From contig JABSOX010000015.1 of the NCBI GenBank assembly GCA_013215655.1, positions 60,061-124,060 on the forward strand: DNA of 64,000 nt, in the 5' to 3' direction. Origin of the DNA: Colwellia sp. (GTDB lineage: Bacteria; Pseudomonadota; Gammaproteobacteria; Enterobacterales; Alteromonadaceae). The translations under genes were made by a program, and so were the position numbers. The notes under the pieces are model-generated. The model saw only the letters and a list, made by a program, of their open reading frames with translations, searched no databases and was not told the origin of the DNA. Below, in pieces: positions 30,587-39,769 of the stretch; position 1 is the stretch's first letter; each line of letters begins with the position of its first letter.

Positions 30587-31057
30587 TTACAAAAAAGAGA
30601 GTTTTACTTGACCCAATTCGTGACACAGCTGTAACCACTCTTTTAAAAAAGAATTTATTTGCTGTTTCTCATCAGGTAAATGCATATGTACATTGGGATA
30701 ATCATTACGAGGTTTAACATGGTGAATGTCTTGAGAGCTGACCACTTCGGCTACCCGTGCATCATGATATAGACGAATCACCATTCTTGGTTGGAGCAGA
30801 TTAGTCAGCACGAGCTCACCTAATGACTTAGTGCAAAATGACGAATTAATATCTTGGCTAATGGTCAGCAAAGATGTGTATCGAGTTACTTCGTTAATGC
30901 TAACGGTATAAGATAAAAAGTCCGAGATAAAAAAACAGCGCTGCTCACCTTCCTTTTCTTTATCGGCTAGTATTCTTAACATCAACATATAGTTAATCTC
31001 ACACAAGTTCATCAGTGTAGAGATCCGAGGATGATATTTACGAGCCGTTGAATTCAT
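30587..31057 (-). CDS. yqiB: DUF1249 family protein YqiB
   Basis: A 156-residue protein of unknown function, conserved between nudF and cpdA. The N-terminus YHPRISTLMNLCEINYMLMLRIL and the central ITRYTSLLTI and MVIRLYHDARVAEV blocks fit DUF1249. It has no membrane span. Its start overlaps the end of nudF by about 20 bp. Confidence 0.87.
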   Translation of the reverse strand: MNSTARKYHPRISTLMNLCEINYMLMLRILADKEKEGEQRCFFISDFLSYTVSINEVTRYTSLLTISQDINSSFCTKSLGELVLTNLLQPRMVIRLYHDARVAEVVSSQDIHHVKPRNDYPNVHMHLPDEKQQINSFLKEWLQLCHELGQVKLSFL

Positions 31058-31682
31058 TTATCCGTAATTTCTTATAATTTAACTGCAACCATTGTAACCC
31101 AATAATGGTCGCAGCATTGCTAATTTTTCCTTGTTCAAGCAAAGTCAGTGCCTCCAACCTAGAGATAACATGCACTAATATATCTTCGCCTTCTTCAGGC
31201 AATCCATATACACCGCCGATGTTTTCACTATTAACATTAGCGACATAAAGGTGGATACATTCGCTGGTGCCACCAGGACTCGATAAGTATTTCATCACAT
31301 AATGAATATCATCCAATGAAATGGTTAAATTCGCTTCCTCTTTAGCTTCACGAATTGCAACATCTATAGGACTCTCATTGTTGGCGAACATTCCTGCCAC
31401 AAATTCTAATAACCAAGGTGTATCATTGCTACGAATAGCGCCGGGACGAAACTGTTCAATCAATATCAATTTGTCGTTAATGGCATCATAAGGCATTAAT
31501 ACCACAGCATCACCACGTTCAAAAATTTCACGGGTTAATTCTTTACTGGTAGTACCATCATATTGCCGATGACTTAATGTGTATTGGTCAACTTTAAAAA
31601 AACCATCATATTCTCTTTTAATTGTATGAATAGATATATCACGATGATCAAAGCGTAATATCGAAGGTTTTTGGTATTTCAT
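31038..31682 (-). CDS. nudF: ADP-ribose pyrophosphatase (Nudix)
   Basis: Hydrolyses ADP-ribose to AMP and ribose 5-phosphate. The Nudix box reads GMFANNESPIDVAIREAKEE, continuing ANL, so the usual Gly near its end is Asn; the catalytic REAKEE core is intact. The flanking SSPGGTSE and NAATIIGLQWLQL match NudF. I place the start at ATG 31682 (MKYQKPSILRF). ATGs at 31694 and 31727 are in frame but add residues absent from the family. It is first in the nudF-yqiB-cpdA-yqiA-parE run, divergent from tolC as in E. coli. Confidence 0.9.
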   Translation of the reverse strand: MKYQKPSILRFDHRDISIHTIKREYDGFFKVDQYTLSHRQYDGTTSKELTREIFERGDAVVLMPYDAINDKLILIEQFRPGAIRSNDTPWLLEFVAGMFANNESPIDVAIREAKEEANLTISLDDIHYVMKYLSSPGGTSECIHLYVANVNSENIGGVYGLPEEGEDILVHVISRLEALTLLEQGKISNAATIIGLQWLQLNYKKLRINEFNGS

Positions 31683-31866
31683 AGCGGTAACCATCCTAGA
31701 ATTAAAGAAATAATGAATTATGTCCAACTTATCTAAATCTATATACTAGAATTAGCAGCAAACATTTTGTTACACTAGAGTACATTGGTAAACACTTATT
31801 TTATTTAGGTAATTCTATAAGGCCTGTAAGATGGTTACAAAATATAATAAGAATAATATTGATTAG

Positions 31867-31897
31867 ATTTTAAGTAATATTGAACGAATTTTAAGTA
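31867..31897. repeat. Direct repeat ATTTTAAGTA x2 in the tolC upstream region
   Basis: Two identical 10-mers start exactly 21 bp apart (31867 and 31888), i.e. two helical turns, about 45-75 bp before the tolC start. This is the spacing of tandem activator sites, but the regulator is unknown. Confidence 0.4.
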
Positions 31898-31940
31898 TTA
31901 CATTGTAAAATCATGGCACATATAAAGGAATTACTCACAG

Positions 31941-33305
31941 ATGAATAAAAAAATTATTTCTATAATAATAGGGCTTGCTAGTGTCACTAGCAGTGCCTTT
32001 TTACATGCTGAAGATTTGTTAGCGGTTTATCAGCAAGCTAAAGCAAATGATACTGTTGTATTAAAAGCTCAAGCGCAATATATGGCATCAAAAGAAGGTA
32101 TTGATCAAGCGCGTGCGATATTACTACCTAGCTTAACAGCAACAGCAGGTATCAGCACTAGAAAAGACGATACAGTCTCTAGGGGGATTGCTCCATATCC
32201 CTTGTCCGGCACCGTTTATAGTTCAGAGCAAGATACAACAAGCTATGGTGCAAATTTAAACATGCAATTATACCATCATGATTCATGGTTGCGTTTAGAC
32301 AATGCTAAAAAATCAGCGCACCAAAGTGATATTGCTTACCAAGCAGCCAAACAAGAATTAATTGTTCGCGTAACCGGTGCTTATTTTGATGTATTAAGCG
32401 CAAAAGACGACTTAGAATTTGCTAAAGCGGAAAAAGCATCAATTGAACGTCAATTAGAGCAAACTAAACAACGTTTTTCTGTTGGTTTGACGGCTATTAC
32501 TGATGTGCATGAAGCACAAGCTCAATACGATAATGCAGTAACAAAAGAAATTCGTGCTGAAAATGGTGTTTTTACCGCTGAAGAAGCTCTACGTGTAATC
32601 ACTAATATCTATCCAAGAAACCTAAATAACTTAAATACAGAACGTTTTAGTGTATCGCGTCCAATTCCTGATAGTGCAGATGAATGGCAAAAAATAGCTG
32701 AATCTAAAAATTTAGAATTAATAGCACAGAAGATTAGTGTTGATATTGCTAAAGAAAACATTAATATTGCCCGTTCAGGTCATTACCCAACACTTGATTT
32801 GAGTGGCCGATATAGTAATTCTGATGATACGTTTAATGATAATTTTACCAGCGAATATAACCGTCCAGATCTTGATAGTCAGTCAATTGGCATCACTTTA
32901 ACTATACCGTTGTATTCTGGTGGTGCGGTTTCAAGTGAAGTTCGTCAAGCGCAAAGTAATTACGTAGCAGCAAGCCAAGATTTGGAACAAGCTCATCGTA
33001 ACGTTATTCGGAATACACGCAATGCATACAATACAGTTATTGCCGGTGTTTCTGCAATAAAAGCACTTGGACAAGCTGTGGTCAGTGCTGAGAGTGCCTT
33101 AAAAGCAACTGAAGCAGGTTTTGAAGTAGGTACTCGTACTATCGTTGATGTATTAAATAGCACACGTAATTTATTTGATGCTAAGCGTAACTTATCAACG
33201 ACTCGTTATGGTTATGTACAAAACATCTTGGCATTAAAACGTGCTGGCGGTACCATTACTGAGAAAGACTTAAATGATATTAACCAAGGTTTAATTGCTA
33301 ACTAG
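31941..33305 (+). CDS. tolC: Outer-membrane efflux channel TolC
   Basis: The trimeric exit duct of multidrug efflux and type I secretion. The 454-residue precursor has a signal peptide (MNKKIISIIIGLASVTSSAFLHA). The mature start EDLLAVYQQAKANDT is TolC-like. The two homologous halves each contain an outer-membrane strand region and a long coiled-coil (e.g. QLEQTKQRFSVGLTAITDVHEAQ, and ATEAGFEVGTRTIVDVLN in the second half). It is divergent from nudF as in E. coli. Confidence 0.95.
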   Translation: MNKKIISIIIGLASVTSSAFLHAEDLLAVYQQAKANDTVVLKAQAQYMASKEGIDQARAILLPSLTATAGISTRKDDTVSRGIAPYPLSGTVYSSEQDTTSYGANLNMQLYHHDSWLRLDNAKKSAHQSDIAYQAAKQELIVRVTGAYFDVLSAKDDLEFAKAEKASIERQLEQTKQRFSVGLTAITDVHEAQAQYDNAVTKEIRAENGVFTAEEALRVITNIYPRNLNNLNTERFSVSRPIPDSADEWQKIAESKNLELIAQKISVDIAKENINIARSGHYPTLDLSGRYSNSDDTFNDNFTSEYNRPDLDSQSIGITLTIPLYSGGAVSSEVRQAQSNYVAASQDLEQAHRNVIRNTRNAYNTVIAGVSAIKALGQAVVSAESALKATEAGFEVGTRTIVDVLNSTRNLFDAKRNLSTTRYGYVQNILALKRAGGTITEKDLNDINQGLIAN

Positions 33306-33370
33306 TTCGCTTTTTAGCACCATGACATTGCCTGCATGGAAGCAGGTACTTAACTTTTGTCTGGAACTTA

Positions 33371-33402
33371 AAAGGGTAGCTTAATAAGCTACCCTTTTTT
33401 TA
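33371..33402 (+). terminator. Bidirectional terminator between tolC and hldE
   Basis: Stem AAAGGGTAGCTT / AAGCTACCCTTT (12 bp, 3-nt loop) followed by a T-run on the plus strand. It can also serve hldE from the other side. Confidence 0.9.
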
Positions 33403-33434
33403 TTTATATAACTGAAAGTTCAACAGACTGTATA

Positions 33435-34862
33435 TTAATCTTCTAAGCGTATGGTATTGATGATTGCAGTAGTTGAAATGCCATCTTCAAAATTTAATAC
33501 TTGTACATCACCGCCTGCAGCTATCACTTCTTTACCTCCGGCGATGTCTTCAACGTTATAATCACCACCTTTAACTAAGGTATTAGGTAGAATATTAGCA
33601 ATAATGCGTTGTGGCGTATCCTCTTTAAAATCAACAACCCAATCAACAGCGCCTAAAGCAGCAAGTACTGTCATACGTCGATCAACTGGATTTACCGGTC
33701 GTCCAGCGCCTTTTAAACGTGTCACTGAATCATCGCTATTCACCGCAACAATTAATCGAGTACCCAATTTTTGTGCATTTGAGAGATAAGAAACATGACC
33801 AGCATGTAAAATATCAAAACAGCCATTGGTCATCACAATTTTTTCACCACGAGCTTTTGCTAAATCTACTGCTATTTTTAATTGCTCTTCACTTAAAACC
33901 CCAAAACCACTTTCTTGTCCAGTCGCTATTTCAGATAATATTTCTGCTTCACTGACCGTTGATGTGCCTATTTTACCAACAACAATACCCGCGGCAATAT
34001 TTGCTAAAGCACTTGCCTGCGCATAATCTGCGTCTGCAGCAATAGCTAAGGCCAAGGTTGCAATCACAGTATCACCGGCACCAGTCACATCATAAACTTC
34101 TTTGGCCTGAGTGGGTAAATGAAACTCTTGATGATTTTTACGTAATAAAGTCATGCCCTGTTCACTACGGGTAATTAACATCGCTTGTAGCTCAAGCTCT
34201 TCAAGTAACTTTTGACCTTTTTCAACTAATTCGCTTTCAGTTTTACATTCACCAACAACTGCTTCAAACTCAGATAAATTGGGTGTTATTAATGTCGCAC
34301 CTTTATAACGATTAAAGTCACTACCTTTAGGGTCAACTAATACCGGTGTATTTTGTTTATTTGCTTCTTTAATAAGGCTTTGCACATCAGATAAAGTGCC
34401 TTTGTCATAATCAGATAATAATAAAACATCATGATCGCTAATTAACTTGGCAGTTGCAGAAAATAGAGAGGATTTATCAACGTCACTAAAAGACTCTTCA
34501 AAATCTAACCTAATCAATTGCTGATGGCGACTTAATACCCGCAATTTAGTAATCGTTGGTATTTGTGGATGCTTATCAAATTTGCAATTAATTTGCATCG
34601 CTTGCAGGTGTGTTTGTAATGTTGTCGCGGCTTCGTCTTCGCCGGTAATACCAAGCAAAGAAACTTTCCCACCAATGGAGGCAATATTTAAAGCAACATT
34701 GGCAGCCCCCCCAGGCCTGTCTTCATGTTGATTTATTTTAACGATAGGCACTGGCGCCTCAGGAGAAATACGCTGTGTAGGCCCATACCAATAACGATCT
34801 AACATAATATCGCCAACCACTAATACGCTTGCTTGATTAAAAGCGGGAAGTTCTACTTTCAT
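33435..34862 (-). CDS. hldE: Bifunctional heptose 7-phosphate kinase / heptose 1-phosphate adenylyltransferase
   Basis: HldE makes ADP-heptose for the LPS inner core. It has 475 residues. An N-terminal ribokinase-type kinase (about 1-315, with [13 protein letters not shown] and the C-terminal [11 protein letters not shown]) is fused to a C-terminal cytidylyltransferase-fold domain (about 340-475, with [16 protein letters not shown]). Both active sites look intact. It is divergent from lpxL, another lipid A gene, across a 69-bp gap. Confidence 0.96.
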   Translation of the reverse strand: MKVELPAFNQASVLVVGDIMLDRYWYGPTQRISPEAPVPIVKINQHEDRPGGAANVALNIASIGGKVSLLGITGEDEAATTLQTHLQAMQINCKFDKHPQIPTITKLRVLSRHQQLIRLDFEESFSDVDKSSLFSATAKLISDHDVLLLSDYDKGTLSDVQSLIKEANKQNTPVLVDPKGSDFNRYKGATLITPNLSEFEAVVGECKTESELVEKGQKLLEELELQAMLITRSEQGMTLLRKNHQEFHLPTQAKEVYDVTGAGDTVIATLALAIAADADYAQASALANIAAGIVVGKIGTSTVSEAEILSEIATGQESGFGVLSEEQLKIAVDLAKARGEKIVMTNGCFDILHAGHVSYLSNAQKLGTRLIVAVNSDDSVTRLKGAGRPVNPVDRRMTVLAALGAVDWVVDFKEDTPQRIIANILPNTLVKGGDYNVEDIAGGKEVIAAGGDVQVLNFEDGISTTAIINTIRLED

Positions 34863-34931
34863 CCTGTGTCCTAAAACCGATATAATGCGCGCTAGTGTAT
34901 CACATGCAATTCAACGAGTTGAAATCATACC

Positions 34932-35870
34932 GTGAGTAAAAACAAAGTTTTACAACCTAATTTTAAATTATCCTTTTTATTACCTAAGTACTGGCTTACT
35001 TGGCTTGGCGTTATTATTTTATACTCCATTTCGTGGTTACCTTATAAACTGCAACTTATACTTGGACGTTTAATTGGCAGACTGCTTTATCTTATAGGTT
35101 CAAGCCGAAAAAAAATCGCAATCAAAAATTTGGAATTATGTTTTCCACAAATGAATGCAGAAAAACGCCAACATATGCTCAAGAAAAATTTTGAGAATAC
35201 CGGTATTGCCTTATTAGAAACGGGCATGGGATGGTGGTGGCCTAATTGGCGAGTAAAAAGGAAGGTAACTTTTAAAGGACTTGAGCACGTAGAGAAAGCT
35301 CAACAAGAAGGTAAAGGTATTTTACTACTTGCTATGCATTACCTTAGTGTTGAAATTAGCTGTAGAGCTATTGGTTATGGGCAACCTATGGTGGTTTTTT
35401 ATCGACCACATAACAATCAGCTTATGGAATTTTTTCAATTCAGAGGACGTGGTCGTTCCAATAAATACATGTTGGGTAAACGAGATATTAAAGGATTGAT
35501 GAAAGCACTAAAAGACGGCGAGTCTTGTGTTTATTTGCCTGATCAAGATTATGGCCGTAACCGCAGTTTATTTGTACCATTTTTTGGTGTTAAAGATGCG
35601 GCAACCACCACGGGAACTTTATTGTTTGCACGTCAAAAAAATGCAGTATCGATTATGCTTACCCCTACCAGAAATGAAGATGGCAGTGGCTACACCATCG
35701 AATTTAGTCCGGTATTAGAGAACTTCCCTAGCGGCGACGATGAAAAAGATCTTATTCGTGTGAATCAAGAGTTAGAAAAAGCCATCATGAAAAAGCCTGA
35801 ACAATATATGTGGCTTCATCGTCGTTTTAAAACAAGGCCAAATAAAGACGACCCAAGTTTTTATAAATAA
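34932..35870 (+). CDS. lpxL: Lipid A biosynthesis lauroyl/acyltransferase (LpxL/LpxP family)
   Basis: Adds a secondary acyl chain to Kdo2-lipid IVA at the inner membrane. Its 312 residues include an N-terminal membrane anchor (YWLTWLGVIILYSISWL, about 20-36), the HX4E catalytic motif in LLLAMHYLSVEISCR, then VVFYRPHNN and VYLPDQDYGRNRSLFVPFFG. It uses a GTG start at 34932. It is divergent from hldE, so core and lipid A genes share a control region. LpxL and LpxP cannot be told apart from sequence alone. Confidence 0.92.
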   Translation: MSKNKVLQPNFKLSFLLPKYWLTWLGVIILYSISWLPYKLQLILGRLIGRLLYLIGSSRKKIAIKNLELCFPQMNAEKRQHMLKKNFENTGIALLETGMGWWWPNWRVKRKVTFKGLEHVEKAQQEGKGILLLAMHYLSVEISCRAIGYGQPMVVFYRPHNNQLMEFFQFRGRGRSNKYMLGKRDIKGLMKALKDGESCVYLPDQDYGRNRSLFVPFFGVKDAATTTGTLLFARQKNAVSIMLTPTRNEDGSGYTIEFSPVLENFPSGDDEKDLIRVNQELEKAIMKKPEQYMWLHRRFKTRPNKDDPSFYK

Positions 35871-36002
35871 CAGGCATATTGAGCGAGCTCTTAAACCACA
35901 AGATTAAGGGCTCTAATAAGCAATTTGTGGTTCAACTCGCCTATTGAGATAGTTTGGGTATATACTAGTTAACATCATCATTACATTTAATATTATCCAT
36001 TT

Positions 36003-36698
36003 ATGAATTCTCAGTTACTGCGATATACAATATTAGGTTTTTTTATCACTGTACTTGTCTTCTTTTTTGTCGCCAATCAAGACTTCTTACTGTCTTTGGA
36101 TGAAGAATATGCTGGTAGTGATGAAACTGCAGAAGTGGCTGAAGAGAGCATTGCGACTGAAAGCTCCGAAGTAAAAAAACCAAAGAAGAAAGTTAAAAAA
36201 GAAAAAAAATCAGGTAATGCTGCTGCCGATGGATTATCGCGTTTTTACGCTAGTATTAATTCTGACATGGGTGGAAAAGGACCAAAAATAAGAAACAATG
36301 TAGTATTTTTACCCGATGTAACTGGTAACATTGTTGAGATATTAGAAGCTCGTCGCATCGTTGTTAGGCCACTTAGAAAAAATTGGAAAAGCCCAGCGGA
36401 GTCTCGCCCATTTCGTTTAGGTGAAACCTTATTTCAAAAACTATCAGAATATGCCAATGAAGAAGGCCTAGAAGTAATGTGGTGGTTAAATCGTGACTTT
36501 ATTGTAAAAGATGCTTTTCGTATTAATAAAGATATCCTCAAAGTAGCCTATCAAATAGGCAACGCTGTAGAGGGTCATTTTATGAATGGCATTTCAACAT
36601 ATTTTTGTTATCAACACCGCGCGATAGTACTCATTGATCAAGAAGTTCAATATCTTGATGATGAGTGCACTTTGCTGCAAACCAGTCTGACAAATTAA
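36003..36698 (+). CDS. Membrane-anchored protein with TcpQ-like C-terminal domain
   Basis: A 231-residue protein: N-terminal transmembrane anchor (about 8-25), an acidic stretch followed by a Lys-rich linker (KKPKKKVKKEKK, about 58-69), and a C-terminal globular domain. The last 80 residues (FRLGETLFQKLSEYANEEGLEVMWWLNRDF, then IGNAVEGHF and YFCYQHRAIVLI) follow the TcpQ pattern, which in type IV pilus systems binds a secretin. No pilus gene is nearby. The domain call is tentative and the role unknown. Confidence 0.6.
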   Translation: MNSQLLRYTILGFFITVLVFFFVANQDFLLSLDEEYAGSDETAEVAEESIATESSEVKKPKKKVKKEKKSGNAAADGLSRFYASINSDMGGKGPKIRNNVVFLPDVTGNIVEILEARRIVVRPLRKNWKSPAESRPFRLGETLFQKLSEYANEEGLEVMWWLNRDFIVKDAFRINKDILKVAYQIGNAVEGHFMNGISTYFCYQHRAIVLIDQEVQYLDDECTLLQTSLTN

Positions 36699-36727
36699 CT
36701 TCTGTGAAGCTATTTTAAAGTCACTAT

Positions 36728-39607
36728 TTATTCATTTAGCTGATATAGCTCTTCAATAACCTTATTTACTTTTGTAGCATATGGCTTAAAATCTTCATTG
36801 AGTAATATTTGTTCTTGGTTCTGTAAAGCGACCTTATGACCTAAATCTCTAAGCTGACAGTAGCTTTGGGTTAAAATGTTTTTTTGTTGTTCATTGATAA
36901 TACTGAATAAATGTAATTGTTCAAAAATACGAATGTTATCTGAAAACATACAAATTTCAGGCTGTAAAAAACTGTGTTTCAATACTAAATATTGCGCTAA
37001 AAATTCAATGTCAACTAGTCCGCCCTGACCTTGTTTTACATCACTATGGCTATCATTTGATTTATCCAGATGGAGACGCATTTTATCTCTCATTTGACGA
37101 ACTTCATCATGTAGTACTAATTCGTCCCTTTGTTGCGATAAAATACCTTGCCTGATGAGGTTAAATTTATCACCTAATATCTCATTACCATAAACACAAC
37201 GTGCACGCACCAGAGCTTGATGTTCCCATGTCCATGCTTCTTCTAACTGATATTGATTAAAGGTATCAATATGTACCACTAATAAGCCAGAGTTGCCAGA
37301 TGGTCTAAGGCGCATATCAAGCTCATATAAAATACCACTGCTCATTCGTGTATTAAATATATGCATGATACGTTGCGCTAATTTGACATAAAACTGACTA
37401 GCGGGAACTGATTTTTCACCATTAGTCATTTCATTTTGTTGGCTATTATGTAAAAAAACTAAATCTAAGTCTGACAAATAGGCAAGTTCAATACCACCCA
37501 CTTTTCCGTAGCCAAGTACAACAAAACCCTTATGATCTTGACCAATTATTGATTCTGGCAAGCCAAAGCGTTGCACTACATGTTGCCATGCTAAGTTAAT
37601 CACCTCTTCTATTATCGCTTCAGCTAAGGCAGTTAAATGATCACTCACCTTAGTAAGAGGTAAAATATTTGAAATATCTGCAGCGGCAATACGTAAATGC
37701 TGTGCCTGTTTAAATTGGCGCAACATATCCATTTGCGCTTCGAGATCATCTTCAGGAATTCGTAACATCACTTCACGTAGATCATTTTTATACGAAGATA
37801 ATGCAGGTGAGTTATTTAATAGCTTAGGATCAATGAGTTCATCAAGTAAAATAGGATATTTTGCAATATGTTCCGTCAACCAACTACTAGCACGACACAA
37901 CTTAATGAGGTGTTTTAATGCACCTTCATTTTCAAATAACAATTCTAAATAGGCAGTTCTCGTTAGAACTTTATTGAAGATCAATAAAATACGTTCAAGA
38001 GTGACTTCTTCAACATTTAGCTCATTTAAATGACACAACAACAACGGCATTAATTGATCTAAAACGTGACGACCTCGGTTACCGATACTTCGTTTTGCAC
38101 AATCGCTGCGAAAAGATGATAACCGTGCCCATATTTGAGCTGCTTGCCAGCCACTATTCACCCTTTTTATCCAGTCACAACTTTCTTCATCACTCCAGTT
38201 ACTGTCCCAAAGTGTTTGCCAATGTTGGTCTTTACTTTGATGATTTGGACTTTGCTCACCGATTAGCATGATAAATTCTTGATGCACGCCCTGCATATGA
38301 AAAGATAGATGCGCTAAAAAGTCAGTCCATGTAGAACAATGCTCATTTTGTAAAATGTATAATATTCTGGTCTTGTCTAGCTCAAGTTCAGGTAATGTTT
38401 GAGTTTGTTGGTCATGCAAAGCCTGAATAATATTTTCCACTCGTCGTAAAAAGCAGTAAGCATTTTTTAGCACTAACATACTCTGCTCAGTTAATTCTTC
38501 TTCTGCGACCAAAATTGGCAGTACTGATAATAAGTTTCGTTGTTGCAAAGTGCTAACTCTTCCCCCTCTTATTAACTGAAAAACCTGAACAATAAATTCA
38601 ACTTCACGGATACCGCCCGCGCCCAATTTAATATTATTAGTAAGACCCTTACGACGAACTTCTTGTGCGATCATCATTTTCATCCGACGCAAACTATCAA
38701 TCACACTAAAATCGATATAACGACGATAAACAAAAGGTCGCAACATACTTGAAAGTTTATGATGATATTTCCCGTCACCAATTAAACGCGCTTTTAACAT
38801 CGCATAGCGCTCCCAATCTCGGCCTTGCTCTTGATAATAATCTTCCATTGCATTAAATGTCATTACCAAGGGGCCACTTTCACCAAGTGGTCGCAAACGC
38901 ATATCAACACGATAAACAAAACCATCCGCTGTTTTTTGATTTAACGCAGTGATCAATTTCTGCCCAAGTCGAGTGAAAAACTGCTGATTATCAACATTAC
39001 GCCTCACACCTATGGTTTCACCTCGGTTGGGATAAACAAAAATAAGATCGATATCAGAGGAAAAATTAAGCTCTCTCCCACCTAATTTTCCCATACCATA
39101 AACAAGTAAAGGCATAACCTCTTCTTGTTTATTTTTAGGAATACCCCACTTCGTCTGGCAAAAATCAGTTAACCAAGCTAAAGCCCCAAGAATAAGCTGA
39201 TCAGCAAGTTCAGAAAGACGACCAAGAGACTCATCTAAGCTGATATTAAGCACAATATCAGCGACAGCAATATTAACCATTTGTTGTAATCTAAAAATTC
39301 TTAATGTTTTATGTAAGTCATCTTCCGTTGTACATTGTTGAATTTGCTGCTGCAAAAGAATTTTATAATTTGGTGTATCCGTTTTATAAACAACTTTGGA
39401 TGAAAATAAACAAATCACACGTTCGGGTTCCTGCAACGCACTCGTTAATATAAAATCGCTTAAGGTAATTGCCAACTTAAAATCTTTTAGTTGCTGAGGA
39501 GATAGAGCGCTAACTGCATCGTGATGTTGATTGATAAATCGTTGCCAACTTTTATCTTGCTGCTGTTGTAATAACAACGGAAATGTTCTTTCTTTTAAGG
39601 TAGGCAT
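36728..39607 (-). CDS. glnE: Bifunctional glutamine synthetase adenylyltransferase/adenylyl-removing enzyme
   Basis: GlnE adenylylates and deadenylylates glutamine synthetase in response to PII. Its 959 residues match the family. Two nucleotidyltransferase domains are visible: the N-terminal one with GMGKLGGRELNFSSDIDLIF and the C-terminal one with GYGKVGGIELAYLSDLDLVF. Each has the GS-x-D-x-D-type metal motif, joined by helical regulatory segments. In E. coli glnE neighbours ygiF directly; here an eight-gene module separates them. Confidence 0.96.
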   Translation of the reverse strand: MPTLKERTFPLLLQQQQDKSWQRFINQHHDAVSALSPQQLKDFKLAITLSDFILTSALQEPERVICLFSSKVVYKTDTPNYKILLQQQIQQCTTEDDLHKTLRIFRLQQMVNIAVADIVLNISLDESLGRLSELADQLILGALAWLTDFCQTKWGIPKNKQEEVMPLLVYGMGKLGGRELNFSSDIDLIFVYPNRGETIGVRRNVDNQQFFTRLGQKLITALNQKTADGFVYRVDMRLRPLGESGPLVMTFNAMEDYYQEQGRDWERYAMLKARLIGDGKYHHKLSSMLRPFVYRRYIDFSVIDSLRRMKMMIAQEVRRKGLTNNIKLGAGGIREVEFIVQVFQLIRGGRVSTLQQRNLLSVLPILVAEEELTEQSMLVLKNAYCFLRRVENIIQALHDQQTQTLPELELDKTRILYILQNEHCSTWTDFLAHLSFHMQGVHQEFIMLIGEQSPNHQSKDQHWQTLWDSNWSDEESCDWIKRVNSGWQAAQIWARLSSFRSDCAKRSIGNRGRHVLDQLMPLLLCHLNELNVEEVTLERILLIFNKVLTRTAYLELLFENEGALKHLIKLCRASSWLTEHIAKYPILLDELIDPKLLNNSPALSSYKNDLREVMLRIPEDDLEAQMDMLRQFKQAQHLRIAAADISNILPLTKVSDHLTALAEAIIEEVINLAWQHVVQRFGLPESIIGQDHKGFVVLGYGKVGGIELAYLSDLDLVFLHNSQQNEMTNGEKSVPASQFYVKLAQRIMHIFNTRMSSGILYELDMRLRPSGNSGLLVVHIDTFNQYQLEEAWTWEHQALVRARCVYGNEILGDKFNLIRQGILSQQRDELVLHDEVRQMRDKMRLHLDKSNDSHSDVKQGQGGLVDIEFLAQYLVLKHSFLQPEICMFSDNIRIFEQLHLFSIINEQQKNILTQSYCQLRDLGHKVALQNQEQILLNEDFKPYATKVNKVIEELYQLNE

Positions 39608-39708
39608 AGAGAAAAATCCTTAAATCACCATATATAAAAGTGGAATAGTGTAAACTGCTAACTATCAAAAAATAGTCATCAAACGTTACAAAAATAACAA
39701 CTAAAGAA

Positions 39709-39725
39709 TAGACATATTATGTCAA
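39709..39725. promoter_or_regulatory. Operator-like palindrome, copy 1 (before the lipoprotein gene)
   Basis: TAGACATATTATGTCAA: a 13-bp perfect core GACATA-T-TATGTC, 45 bp before the first gene of the PspA-type operon. It matches the copy at 43439-43457 at 16 of 17 bases. Confidence 0.75.
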
Positions 39726-39769
39726 TGGTGATATTAATAAATGATTACCATAGCATTTTTGAGGACACT

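Noticed and set aside
35880..35945. Imperfect inverted repeat after lpxL (GCGAG...CTCGC with AACCACAA/TTGTGGTT inside) as a mobile element
   Set aside because: Short and irregular with no defined ends; more likely a 3'-end structure for lpxL.
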